Shown here: piece after piece, positions 27,559 through 36,094 of the stretch
Layout of the letters: every line of letters starts with the position of its first letter
How positions within the stretch are numbered: position 1 is the first letter of the stretch
Origin: Comamonadaceae bacterium CG_4_9_14_3_um_filter_60_33
Lineage (GTDB): Bacteria; Pseudomonadota; Gammaproteobacteria; Burkholderiales; Burkholderiaceae_C
Direction of reading: 5' to 3'
Assembly (NCBI GenBank): GCA_002789915.1
Contig: PFUD01000108.1
Location: 1-36,094, forward strand
DNA: 36,094 nucleotides
Program-made: the position numbers and the translations under genes
Notes under the pieces: generated by a model
What the model saw: the letters and a program-made list of their open reading frames with translations, nothing else
Database searches by the model: none
What the model was told of the DNA's origin: nothing

Positions 27559-27597
27559 TGTGATGTTGAGTGAAGCGAAGTCATCCGGGTAAATCTA

Positions 27598-28317
27598 TCA
27601 GGGGCTTGACGCTGCGATGCGCGTCAAGGCTTCGCGATCCCGCACCACCAGGCCACCCGGTTCGATGCGGATGGCGTCTTCGCGCTCCATGGTCTTGAGC
27701 TCTTGGTTGACGCGCTGGCGCGAAGCGCCGAGCAGTTGAGCCAGTTCCTCTTGCGCCAACTGCAAGCCAATGCGCATTTCTGCGCCATTGCTTAGCGAGG
27801 GCACACCGTAGCTGCGTACCAGGTGCAGCAACTGCTTGGCCAACCGCGCCCGCAAGGGTAGGGTGTTGAGGTCCTCCACCAGGCCATACAGTTGGCGGAT
27901 GCGCCGGGCGTGCAGACGCAACAGGGCTTCGTAAAGTTCGGCATGCTGCGCCAGAATCTTGTTGAAATCGGCGCGCGCCACGCACAGCAGGGTGCTGTCG
28001 CCGTGGGCATATACATCGTGGGTGCGGCGGTCGCCATCGAACATCGCCACATCGCCAAACCAGATGCCGGGCTCGACATAGGTCAACGTGATCAGCTTGC
28101 CCGAAATGGTGGTCGAGCTGACACGCACCGCCCCTTTTGCGCAGGCGATCCACTCCAGGGCCTGCTCGCCGCGGGCAGTGATCAGGTCGCCGTCTTGGTA
28201 GCGTCGAACGTAGGCACATCGCAATATATCGTGTCGAAGAGAGGGGGAAAGACCAGAAAACCAGCGCCCTGCGTTGATGGCTGAGCGCTCTTCGATGGTA
28301 AGGATAGGTTCATTCAT
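27598..28317 (-). CDS. Crp/Fnr family transcriptional regulator
   Basis: cNMP-binding-like domain (GDLITARGEQALEWIACAKGAVRVSS...PGIWFGDVAMFDGDRRTHDVYAHGDSTLLCV) and C-terminal HTH (LAQEELAQLLGASRQRVNQELKTMEREDAIRIEPGGLVV). Confidence 0.92.
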   Translation of the reverse strand: MNEPILTIEERSAINAGRWFSGLSPSLRHDILRCAYVRRYQDGDLITARGEQALEWIACAKGAVRVSSTTISGKLITLTYVEPGIWFGDVAMFDGDRRTHDVYAHGDSTLLCVARADFNKILAQHAELYEALLRLHARRIRQLYGLVEDLNTLPLRARLAKQLLHLVRSYGVPSLSNGAEMRIGLQLAQEELAQLLGASRQRVNQELKTMEREDAIRIEPGGLVVRDREALTRIAASSP

Positions 28318-28383
28318 GCGCTGTCTTGTGGGTGACTTGAAACGGCTATGTAGTCACTTCGGCGACTTGTCAGGCGTCAAAAA

Positions 28384-29391
28384 CTAGCGCCGTACCTGCA
28401 AGGCGCCAGGATTGACGATGTTGGTGGGCCGGCCCTTGATGAAGTTGACGACATTGTCAAAGGCTGCGCTGAAATACATCTCGTAGCTGTCTTGCTCGAC
28501 GTAACCGATGTGCGGTGTGCAAATGCAGTTTTCCAGACGCAGCAGCGCGTGACCCTGCAAAATGGGCTCGCTTTCATACACGTCAACCGCGCCCAGGCCC
28601 GGTCGACCCCGGTTGAGCGCGCTGATGAGCGCATCGTGCTCAATCAGCTCAGCCCGTGAGGTGTTGACCAGCAGGGCGGTGGGCTTCATGCGCGACAGGT
28701 CATCCAGGCGCACGATGCCTTCGGTTTGCTCGTTCAGCCGCAGATGCAGTGACAGCACATCAGACTCTTCAAAAAATGAATCGCGACTCAACGCTGCCTC
28801 ATAGCCCAGCTGTATGGCCAGTTCCCGGCTGGGGGCGCGACCCCACACCAAAATCCGCATGCCAAAAGCCTTGCCATACCCGGCCACCAATTGGCCGATG
28901 CGGCCAAAGCCCCAAATTCCCAGAGTGCGCCCCTTGAGCACGGTGCCAAGGCCAAAATTAGCTGGCATGGCGCCCGATTTCAGTCCGGACTGCTGCCATG
29001 CGCCATGCTTGAGGTTGCCGATGTATTGGGGTAGCCGTCGGGTGGCGGCCATGATCAGCGCCCAGGTTAACTCTGCCGGTGCCACCGGTGAGCCTGTGCC
29101 TTCGGCGACAGCAATGCCACGCTCGGTACAGGCGTTGACATCAACATGCTCGCCGACCCGGCCGGTTTGCGAAATCAACTTGAGTTTGGGGAGTTTTTCG
29201 ATCAGCGCGCGTGGCAGATGGGTGCGCTCGCGGTTGAGCACAATCACGTCAGCGTCCTTGAGTCGCACTGACAGCTGTCCCAAGCCCTTGACAGTGTTGG
29301 TATAGACCTTGGCTTGGTAAGACTCCAGCTTGGCCGAGCAAGCCAGTTTGCGCACCGCATCCTGGTAATCGTCAAGAATCACTATGTTCAT
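28384..29391 (-). CDS. D-2-hydroxyacid dehydrogenase family protein
   Basis: Start MNIVILDDYQDAVRKL (29391); Rossmann GRTLGIWGFGRIGQLVAGYGKAFGMRILVWGR; LLVNTSRAELIEHDALISALNRGRPGLGAVDVYESEP; CTPHIGYVEQDSYEMYF. Confidence 0.93.
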   Translation of the reverse strand: MNIVILDDYQDAVRKLACSAKLESYQAKVYTNTVKGLGQLSVRLKDADVIVLNRERTHLPRALIEKLPKLKLISQTGRVGEHVDVNACTERGIAVAEGTGSPVAPAELTWALIMAATRRLPQYIGNLKHGAWQQSGLKSGAMPANFGLGTVLKGRTLGIWGFGRIGQLVAGYGKAFGMRILVWGRAPSRELAIQLGYEAALSRDSFFEESDVLSLHLRLNEQTEGIVRLDDLSRMKPTALLVNTSRAELIEHDALISALNRGRPGLGAVDVYESEPILQGHALLRLENCICTPHIGYVEQDSYEMYFSAAFDNVVNFIKGRPTNIVNPGALQVRR

Positions 29392-29462
29392 GACACGGAT
29401 TGTGCCTTGATGGCTGGCACTGTCGGCAAAACTCGTCCAAAAATAGGGACGAGACAAACGAT

Positions 29463-29696
29463 TTAGTGACTGTGTTCGATCGCTGCCAAACGGTCCAACT
29501 CAGCACAGACATCGGCCATACGCCCTGAAATCACCAGACGTCCGGCCTGAGAAGATGGTTGACCTGCCTCTACCACGCGCAGCACGCGCAAGGGCCGCAA
29601 GGTGACGGCATTGCCGCGGGTGCAGGCCCTGGGGTGGGGTGGCTTAAAGTGAACCACGTTTGAAAACAGAATGGGGGGTGAGTGTGCAATGTTCAT
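29463..29696 (-). CDS. Hypothetical protein, 77 aa
   Basis: MNIAHSPPILFSNVVHFKPPHPRACTRGNAVTLRPLRVLRVVEAGQPSSQAGRLVISGRMADVCAELDRLAAIEHSH; compact, between lexA and the hydroxyacid dehydrogenase, same strand. Confidence 0.55.
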   Translation of the reverse strand: MNIAHSPPILFSNVVHFKPPHPRACTRGNAVTLRPLRVLRVVEAGQPSSQAGRLVISGRMADVCAELDRLAAIEHSH

Positions 29697-29751
29697 TTTT
29701 TGGTGGCTTTGGCTGGGTGGTACGGCAAGCAAGGTCAGGGTCAGATGTGGC

Positions 29752-30429
29752 TTACATCAGCATGGTGTTGCGGATCAGGCCGACCGCCAGCCCCTCAATT
29801 TCAAAGGCTTCGCCAGGCTCGACCACGATGGTCTGGTAGTCCGGGTTTTCGGGGTGGAGCTCGATCAAGTTGTCGTGGCGCATGAAACGCTTGACGGTGA
29901 CCTCGTCGCCAAGCCGGGCCACCACAATCTGTCCGTTTTTCGCCTCACGGGTGCTTTGCACCGCAAGCAGGTCGCCGTCCATGATGCCGGCGTCACGCAT
30001 CGACATGCCGCGCACTTTGAGCAGGTAGTCGGGTTTGCGCTGGAACAGGCTGTCTTCCACGTAATAGGTTTTGTCGATGTGTTCCTGCGCCAAAATGGGG
30101 GAACCGGCCGCCACGCGCCCGATCAGTGGCAGAGCCAGTTGGCCCGCAAAGTCTGCCACCGACTGCACCAGCGACTTGTTGCGTGAGGCGTTGATGGCCT
30201 GCAACGCGTCGTTTTTCAGGCGGATGCCGCGCGAGGTGCCGCTGACCAGCTCTATGGCACCCTTGCGGGCCAGCGCCTGCAAATGCTCTTCGGCGGCGTT
30301 GGCTGATTTGAACCCGAGCTCGGCGGCAATTTCGGCGCGTGTGGGTGGCGCCCCGGTGCTGGCAATGGCGCGCTGGATAAGATCGAGGATCTGTTGCTGG
30401 CGATCAGTCAGTTTGGGTCTGATGAGCAT
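29752..30429 (-). CDS. lexA: LexA repressor
   Basis: [55 protein letters not shown]; cleavage-region [12 protein letters not shown]; peptidase [20 protein letters not shown] and [17 protein letters not shown]. Confidence 0.97.
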   Translation of the reverse strand: MLIRPKLTDRQQQILDLIQRAIASTGAPPTRAEIAAELGFKSANAAEEHLQALARKGAIELVSGTSRGIRLKNDALQAINASRNKSLVQSVADFAGQLALPLIGRVAAGSPILAQEHIDKTYYVEDSLFQRKPDYLLKVRGMSMRDAGIMDGDLLAVQSTREAKNGQIVVARLGDEVTVKRFMRHDNLIELHPENPDYQTIVVEPGEAFEIEGLAVGLIRNTMLM

Positions 30430-30457
30430 GACGACTCCTGGGTGTAATGAGATAAGG

Positions 30458-30496
30458 CACTGGGTTCTTATCCAGTGACTGTATTTTTAACCAGTT
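30458..30496. promoter_or_regulatory. Two abutting LexA boxes in the lexA/asparaginase divergent intergenic region
   Basis: Box 1 CACTGGGTTCTTATCCAGTG (30458-30477) and box 2 GACTGTATTTTTAACCAGTT (30477-30496); both fit CTG-N10-CAG. Confidence 0.88.
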
Positions 30497-30511
30497 TTTG
30501 AAAGACTGCAA

Positions 30512-31498
30512 GTGGTGAATCGAAAAAACTTGAAATCGGTTGTGGTGCTGGGCACGGGTGGCACCATCGCCGGGAAAGCGGCCAGTGCCACTGACAACCT
30601 TGGCTATAGCGCTGCCCAGGTGGGCGTGGCCGATTTGCTAACGGGCGTACCAGGCTTGGCGGAGGTGCTTCATGGGGACGCACTGGTTTCGGAACAAGTG
30701 GCCCAAATCGACAGCAAGGACATGAGCTTTGCGATCTGGACACAACTGGCGCTGCGCGTCCAGCATCACTTGGCGCAAGACGAGGTGAGCAGCGTGGTCA
30801 TCACACACGGCACCGACACGCTCGAAGAGACCGCTTTTTTCCTGCATGCCGTGCTACCTGCCGCGCTGCAGTTGCATAAGCCCGTGGTGCTGACCTGCGC
30901 CATGCGGCCGGCCTCGAGCCACAACCCTGATGGCCCGCAAAATTTGCTTGATGCAGTGGCGCTGGCACGCACCGGCGGCGCCTGCGGTGTGATGGTGGTG
31001 TGTGCCGGCGTGGTGCACAGCGCCCTGGCGGTGCAGAAAGTGCATGTGTACCGCCTCGACGCCTTCAGTTCGGGCGACACCGGGCCGCTCGGATATGTGG
31101 AGGAAGGGCGCTTGCGCCTGGTCAAAAACTGGCCGCTCACGCTGAGCCATCAAGCGGCGATTTCACCCGAAAAAATTGCCGCGATCACGGCCTGGCCACG
31201 GGTCGAGATTGTCATGAACTACGCCGGCGGCAGTGCTGCTGTGGTGGATGCGTTACTGCAATCCTCGCCATCGACACCAGCGCTGCAAGGTTTGATAGTG
31301 GCGGGTACCGGCAACGGCACGCTGCATGTTGAACTCTTCAAAGCCCTGCAGCGTGCCGAGCGGGCCAGCGTGCGGGTGATACGCACCAGTCGCTGTGGCG
31401 AGGGACGCGTGTTGCCGGTGGCAGGCAGCGCGTTCCCCGAAAGTAACGGGCTCTCGCCTGTCAAGGCCCGCGTGGCCCTGATGCTTGATTTGATGTAG
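30512..31498 (+). CDS. Asparaginase
   Basis: VVVLGTGGTIAGKAASATDNLGYSAAQVGV, SSVVITHGTDTLEETAFFLHAVL, LTCAMRPASSHNPDGPQNLLDAV, GTGNGTLH. Confidence 0.93.
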   Translation: MVNRKNLKSVVVLGTGGTIAGKAASATDNLGYSAAQVGVADLLTGVPGLAEVLHGDALVSEQVAQIDSKDMSFAIWTQLALRVQHHLAQDEVSSVVITHGTDTLEETAFFLHAVLPAALQLHKPVVLTCAMRPASSHNPDGPQNLLDAVALARTGGACGVMVVCAGVVHSALAVQKVHVYRLDAFSSGDTGPLGYVEEGRLRLVKNWPLTLSHQAAISPEKIAAITAWPRVEIVMNYAGGSAAVVDALLQSSPSTPALQGLIVAGTGNGTLHVELFKALQRAERASVRVIRTSRCGEGRVLPVAGSAFPESNGLSPVKARVALMLDLM

Positions 31499-31583
31499 GA
31501 GGCTCGCACCGGGCCGATGGTTTTGGCGGCAATGGCGGTGATGGCGTCAATGGCGCCGCTCCTTCAAGAGCTGGCCCTGGCGT

Positions 31584-32315
<732 letters not shown>

Positions 32316-32340
32316 TTACACGTTTTCCCCTATCTGTGCT

Positions 32341-33084
32341 TTAACCGCCCAGCAAACGCCTCACCCGCTCCAGGTCTGCGAGGGTGTCCACACCGGGGCC
32401 GGGCGCGTGTTCGGTGATGTGCACGGCAATGCGATGCCCGTGCCACAAGGCGCGCAATTGCTCAAGCGATTCGGTGCGCTCCAGTGGCGCTTGCGCCAGT
32501 TTGGGAAACAGGCGCAAAAAGCTGACCCGGTAGGCGTAAATGCCGATGTGCCGCAACGGTGCCGGGGTGGGCAACTGGTCGGGCGCATCGCGCGGGAAGG
32601 CAATCGGCGCGCGGCTGAAATACAGCGCCATGTGCTGGGCGTCGAGCACCACCTTGACCACGTTGGGGTTGTGAAAATCTGCCACATTGTCAAGCGCATG
32701 GGCCGCCGTGCTCATGGCAGCTTGCGGCCGCCGGGCCAGCAGGTGGGCGACATCGGTGATGAGTTGCGGGTCGATGAGTGGTTCGTCGCCCTGCACATTG
32801 ACCACAATGGCGTCATCGGGCAAGGCCAGCAGGTCGCAAGCCTCGGCCAGCCGGTCGCTGCCCGAGGGGTGGTCGGCACGGGTCAGCACGGCCGTGATGC
32901 CGTAGGCCTGGCAAGCGGTGAATATCTCGAGGCTGTCGCCGGCCACTGCCACGCTTTGGGCGCCGGAGCGCAGCGCCTGCTGCGCCACCCGCACCACCAT
33001 CGGCACGCCGGCCAGGTCGGCGAGCGGTTTGTTGGGCAGACGGGTGGAGGCCAGCCGTGCTGGAATCAAAACAGTGAAGGTCAA
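32341..33084 (-). CDS. kdsB: 3-deoxy-manno-octulosonate cytidylyltransferase
   Basis: [83 protein letters not shown]. Confidence 0.97.
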   Translation of the reverse strand: MTFTVLIPARLASTRLPNKPLADLAGVPMVVRVAQQALRSGAQSVAVAGDSLEIFTACQAYGITAVLTRADHPSGSDRLAEACDLLALPDDAIVVNVQGDEPLIDPQLITDVAHLLARRPQAAMSTAAHALDNVADFHNPNVVKVVLDAQHMALYFSRAPIAFPRDAPDQLPTPAPLRHIGIYAYRVSFLRLFPKLAQAPLERTESLEQLRALWHGHRIAVHITEHAPGPGVDTLADLERVRRLLGG

Positions 33085-33275
33085 GGCTTACGCCCTTCCT
33101 CAATCTCGGTGTCGGTCAAGGCTCTGGCCTCGTTTTCGAGCAACACCGGAATGCCGTCGCGCACCGGGTAAGCCAGGCGGGCGCTGAGCGAGACCAGTTC
33201 CTCGGCGTCGTGCTTGTAGATAAGCGGCCCCTTGGTGACGGGGCAAACCAGTAATTCAAGTAGTCGTGTGTCCAT
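33081..33275 (-). CDS. Trm112 family protein (YcaR-like)
   Basis: [54 protein letters not shown]; 4-bp overlap with kdsB. Confidence 0.93.
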   Translation of the reverse strand: MDTRLLELLVCPVTKGPLIYKHDAEELVSLSARLAYPVRDGIPVLLENEARALTDTEIEEGRKP

Positions 33276-33314
33276 GCGGCAATGATAGCGTTCTGGCGGC
33301 AGCGTTCGAATAGC

Positions 33315-34319
33315 TCAATGCATTAAAAGTGGCTCAAGCCGCATGTCCAGGGCCTGCCAGAAAGCGGCTTCGGGTTCAAATACAAGGGGAACGGCCAGTG
33401 CATCAGGCTCCATGGCCCACAATTTGACCGCATCTTTTTCGGTGCACAGCACGGTGCAGGCGCCGTCAGCGTTGCCGGCCCAGCCACTGAAATCAGCGTG
33501 ATCAGGCAGTGCGATCGTTTTGGCCAGCGGCAGGCCCCGGGCGCGCAACATGGCAAAAAATGCCTCCGGTTTGGCAATGGCAGCGACTGCCAACAGCGGT
33601 TTGCCCGCCACCAGATCGGCCAGGGCCACGCGGCTATCGTCAGCGCGCAAGGCGTGGCTTGCCAACTGGCGGCTGGCGCGAAAACCGTCGGCAAAAGCGG
33701 GTTGCTGGCCGGTGTGCAGCAGCATGTCGAGCGCACGAGGCCAGGGTTCCCGCAAGGGGCCGGCGGGTAGCAAAAAGCCGTTGCCCACGCCCCTGTCGTC
33801 AAAGACGCCAATCTCCAGATCGCGTTGCAGCTGTGTATGTTGCAGGCCATCGTCACACACGATCAGCTGGATGCGCGGGTGCTCGTCCAGTAAGGCGCGC
33901 CCGGCCTGCGCCCGACTGGCCGCCACAAACACCGGAGCCGAAGTACGGCGGCGGATTAGCACCGGCTCGTCGCCCACGTCTTGTACCGCGCTGTCGACAA
34001 AAACCTCCAGGCATTCCTGGCTGCGGCGGCCATAGCCACGTGAGACCACGCCCACCTGAAAGCCGCGCGCCCGCAAATGTTGCACCAGCGCTATCACCAC
34101 AGGAGTTTTGCCGGCGCCGCCCGCCACCACGTTGCCGACCACAATCACTGGCACCGGCAGCCGTTCTGACGTTAACCAGCCCTCACGGTACAGCGCCCGG
34201 CGCAGGCGCACCAGCAGCCCATACAGCAAGGACAGCGGCCACAGCAGCCAGGCCAGCCAACCGCGATGCTGCCAGGCATCGGTCAAGCGGTGGCCGTGCA
34301 CAGGCGCTGCCTCAGTCAT
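33315..34319 (-). CDS. lpxK: Tetraacyldisaccharide 4'-kinase
   Basis: [88 protein letters not shown]. Confidence 0.96.
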   Translation of the reverse strand: MTEAAPVHGHRLTDAWQHRGWLAWLLWPLSLLYGLLVRLRRALYREGWLTSERLPVPVIVVGNVVAGGAGKTPVVIALVQHLRARGFQVGVVSRGYGRRSQECLEVFVDSAVQDVGDEPVLIRRRTSAPVFVAASRAQAGRALLDEHPRIQLIVCDDGLQHTQLQRDLEIGVFDDRGVGNGFLLPAGPLREPWPRALDMLLHTGQQPAFADGFRASRQLASHALRADDSRVALADLVAGKPLLAVAAIAKPEAFFAMLRARGLPLAKTIALPDHADFSGWAGNADGACTVLCTEKDAVKLWAMEPDALAVPLVFEPEAAFWQALDMRLEPLLMH

Positions 34320-34363
34320 GGTTTAAAGCGTGCCATATGCACAGCTTGTTCATGAACAAACCG

Positions 34364-34795
34364 TCAGGGCGCGCGACCGGGGGTGGACGACACCGAGGCA
34401 AAAGTGATTTGCGTCAGGCCGACGCGGCGCGCGGCTTCCATCACGCTGATGACTGCCTGGTGCCGGGCGTTGGCGTCAGCGTGGATGATGACCACCGACT
34501 CGGGGCCCGCTTTGGCGCCGGCCTGCAAGGCGCTGGCCAGGTCGTCCACGCTGCGGCCGTTCACCACCTGCTTGTTGACGCTGTACTGGCCCTCGGCGCT
34601 GACCGAAACCAGCACTTCACGGGCGTAGTCGCGCTGCGCATCAGCATCGGCCACCGGCAGTTGGAGCTGCATTTCGGTGAATTTGCTGTAGGTGGTGGTG
34701 AGCATCAGAAAAATCAGGATCACGAGCAGCACGTCAATGAACGGGATCAGGTTGATCTCGGGCTCTTCTTTGGGGCGCACCCGGAAATTCATCAT
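34364..34795 (-). CDS. exbD: ExbD/TolR family biopolymer transport protein
   Basis: MMNFRVRPKEEPEINLIPFIDVLLVILIFLMLTTTYSKFTEMQLQLPVADA. Confidence 0.93.
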   Translation of the reverse strand: MMNFRVRPKEEPEINLIPFIDVLLVILIFLMLTTTYSKFTEMQLQLPVADADAQRDYAREVLVSVSAEGQYSVNKQVVNGRSVDDLASALQAGAKAGPESVVIIHADANARHQAVISVMEAARRVGLTQITFASVSSTPGRAP

Positions 34796-34819
34796 GCTGG
34801 ATTGCTCGCTTGGATGCGC

Positions 34820-35446
34820 CTACTTGCGCAAGGTGAAAAGATGGCGTGCCAGGCGCTCGGAGGCCAGTTCCAGCGTCAGCAGGTATTCATCGACGCGGGC
34901 GCGAAAGTAGCGCCAGAAAATCAGCGACGGAATGGCCACGATCAAGCCGAAAGCGGTGTTGTACAGCGCCACAGAAATGCCGTGCGCCAGTTGTGCCGGG
35001 TTGCCGCCCATGTTGACGCCCGTGGGTTGCGAGCCAAAGATCTCAATCATGCCGACCACGGTGCCAAACAGGCCCATCAGCGGCGCCACCGAGGCAATGG
35101 TCGCCAGCGCGCTGAGGTAGCGCTCCAGCCGGTGTGCCACTTGGCGGCCAGTGGCTTCCATGCTGGCGCGTAGCTCGTCTTCGGTGCATTTGGGGTTGGT
35201 GTTGAGCGAGCGCAGGCCGGCGGCCAGCACTTCGCCCAGGGCCGAGTTTTGTTCGAGCTTGGTCACTACATCAGGGCCGGGCACGCTCAGGCGGGTCACA
35301 GTCAGCACTTCTTCGAGCAGCCGGGGTGGCGCCACTTTGATGGTTTGCAGGTTGATAAAGCGCTCGATGATCAGCGCCATGGCCAGTATCGAGCAGGCCA
35401 CCAAGGGCCAGATCGGCCAGCCTGCGGCTTGTAGGATGGAAAACAA
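34820..35446 (-). CDS. exbB: MotA/TolQ/ExbB proton channel family protein
   Basis: MFSILQAAGWPIWPLVACSILAMALIIERFINL, YLSALATIASVAPLMGLFGTVVGMIEIF, GISVALYNTAFGLIVAIPSLIFWRYFRARVD. Confidence 0.93.
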   Translation of the reverse strand: MFSILQAAGWPIWPLVACSILAMALIIERFINLQTIKVAPPRLLEEVLTVTRLSVPGPDVVTKLEQNSALGEVLAAGLRSLNTNPKCTEDELRASMEATGRQVAHRLERYLSALATIASVAPLMGLFGTVVGMIEIFGSQPTGVNMGGNPAQLAHGISVALYNTAFGLIVAIPSLIFWRYFRARVDEYLLTLELASERLARHLFTLRK

Positions 35447-35536
35447 ATTTAAACTCCGCTGAAAGATTAAGCTGCTGAATTATGGCGCAGGGGGCAGGTG
35501 CGGCGGACGCCTTTACTCGTAACCCGGGCTGCGGAC

Positions 35537-35596
35537 GGGGCGGACGCCGGGGGCTCATACGCTTCGCTTTTTAAAATCGCCCCCGACATCCGCCCC
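35537..35596. repeat. GC-rich long inverted repeat in exbB/pseudouridine synthase intergenic region
   Basis: GGGGCGGACGCCGGGGGC (35537-35554) and GCCCCCGACATCCGCCCC (35579-35596): 16/18 complementary, 24-nt spacer. Confidence 0.8.
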
Positions 35597-35643
35597 ATCC
35601 ACATCGCTGGAGACTGTTCGAGTGCGACTGCACTGCGTGCTGG

Positions 35644-36093
35644 TCAGATATCAGTTTTCCATCCATCCAGCATCCTTTCACTTTCGAACTGCCTGGATTC
35701 GCCTTGGATCGGGTCGATGAATTCAAGGCGTTTGGCCAGCAATTGCAGCGGCTTGGCGTAGTCCACCTGACCTTCGGGCGTGAGGGTGGGGTAGAGACCG
35801 TCGTTCAGAATCGGCAGGCCCAAGCCCAGCATGTGCACGCGCAATTGGTGGCGTTGGCCGGTGACTGGTTTGAGCTGGTAACGCGCCAGTGCGCCGCGCA
35901 CCTCAAGCACATCTATGTGCGTGATGGCGTTGGGCTCGCCTGGCACCTCGTGCTGTAGCATGAAGTGGCCCGCTTCGCGGATGCGGCTGGTGCGTGTTTG
36001 TGGCCAAGTCAGGTCAGGTCGCCACGGCGCAATCGCTTGGTAGGTTTTGTGCACCTGGTGCTGGCTGAATAGCGCGCAGTAGGCGGCGCGGCT
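35644..36093 (-). CDS. RluA-type pseudouridine synthase (5' end outside window)
   Basis: ...SRAAYCALFSQHQVHKTYQAIAP...VRGALARYQLKPVTGQRHQLRVHMLGLGLPILNDGLYPTL, RluA-like C-terminal half; frame remains open to the window edge. Confidence 0.88.
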   Translation of the reverse strand, partial: SRAAYCALFSQHQVHKTYQAIAPWRPDLTWPQTRTSRIREAGHFMLQHEVPGEPNAITHIDVLEVRGALARYQLKPVTGQRHQLRVHMLGLGLPILNDGLYPTLTPEGQVDYAKPLQLLAKRLEFIDPIQGESRQFESERMLDGWKTDI

Positions 36094-36094
36094 G

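Noticed and set aside
33509-35173. 554-aa ORF on the plus strand
   Set aside because: Runs antisense across lpxK, exbD and exbB; Arg/Pro/Ala-rich, not protein-like.

Overview
This 36 kb window is chromosomal sequence from a betaproteobacterium, by gene content and protein style probably Comamonadaceae (Rhodoferax/Polaromonas-like; this placement is an inference). Most of it is ordinary core genome: uvrC 3' end, pgsA, an EamA transporter, a tartrate/isopropylmalate-type dehydrogenase, hupB, tRNA-Val, ppiD, tRNA-His, an imuA-imuB-dnaE2 mutagenesis cassette, a DEDDh exonuclease/GIY-YIG fusion, ycaO, pgeF, phaCAB, lexA, asparaginase, adk, kdsB, a Trm112-like gene, lpxK, exbD/exbB and a pseudouridine synthase. 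The accessory part is about 5.46-8.28 kb, between tRNA-His and dnaE2. I read it as a decayed genomic island. It holds a frameshifted and truncated tyrosine integrase next to tRNA-His, a C-terminal scrap resembling a BREX BrxC/PglY-class ATPase, an apparently intact vapBC-like toxin-antitoxin pair with a plausible promoter, and a fragment of the BREX Lon-like protein BrxL lacking both ends. A cluster of consecutive hairpins and imperfect TGATCAA-type repeats lies between the integrase and BREX scraps. A second theme is SOS regulation: a strong LexA box precedes imuA, and two abutting LexA boxes lie in the lexA/asparaginase intergenic region. I found no intact undescribed multi-gene system and no CRISPR array. 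The less explained items are the hairpin/repeat cluster at 6047-6323, an overlapping 39-aa ORF at 16031-16150, and several REP/MITE-like inverted repeats.
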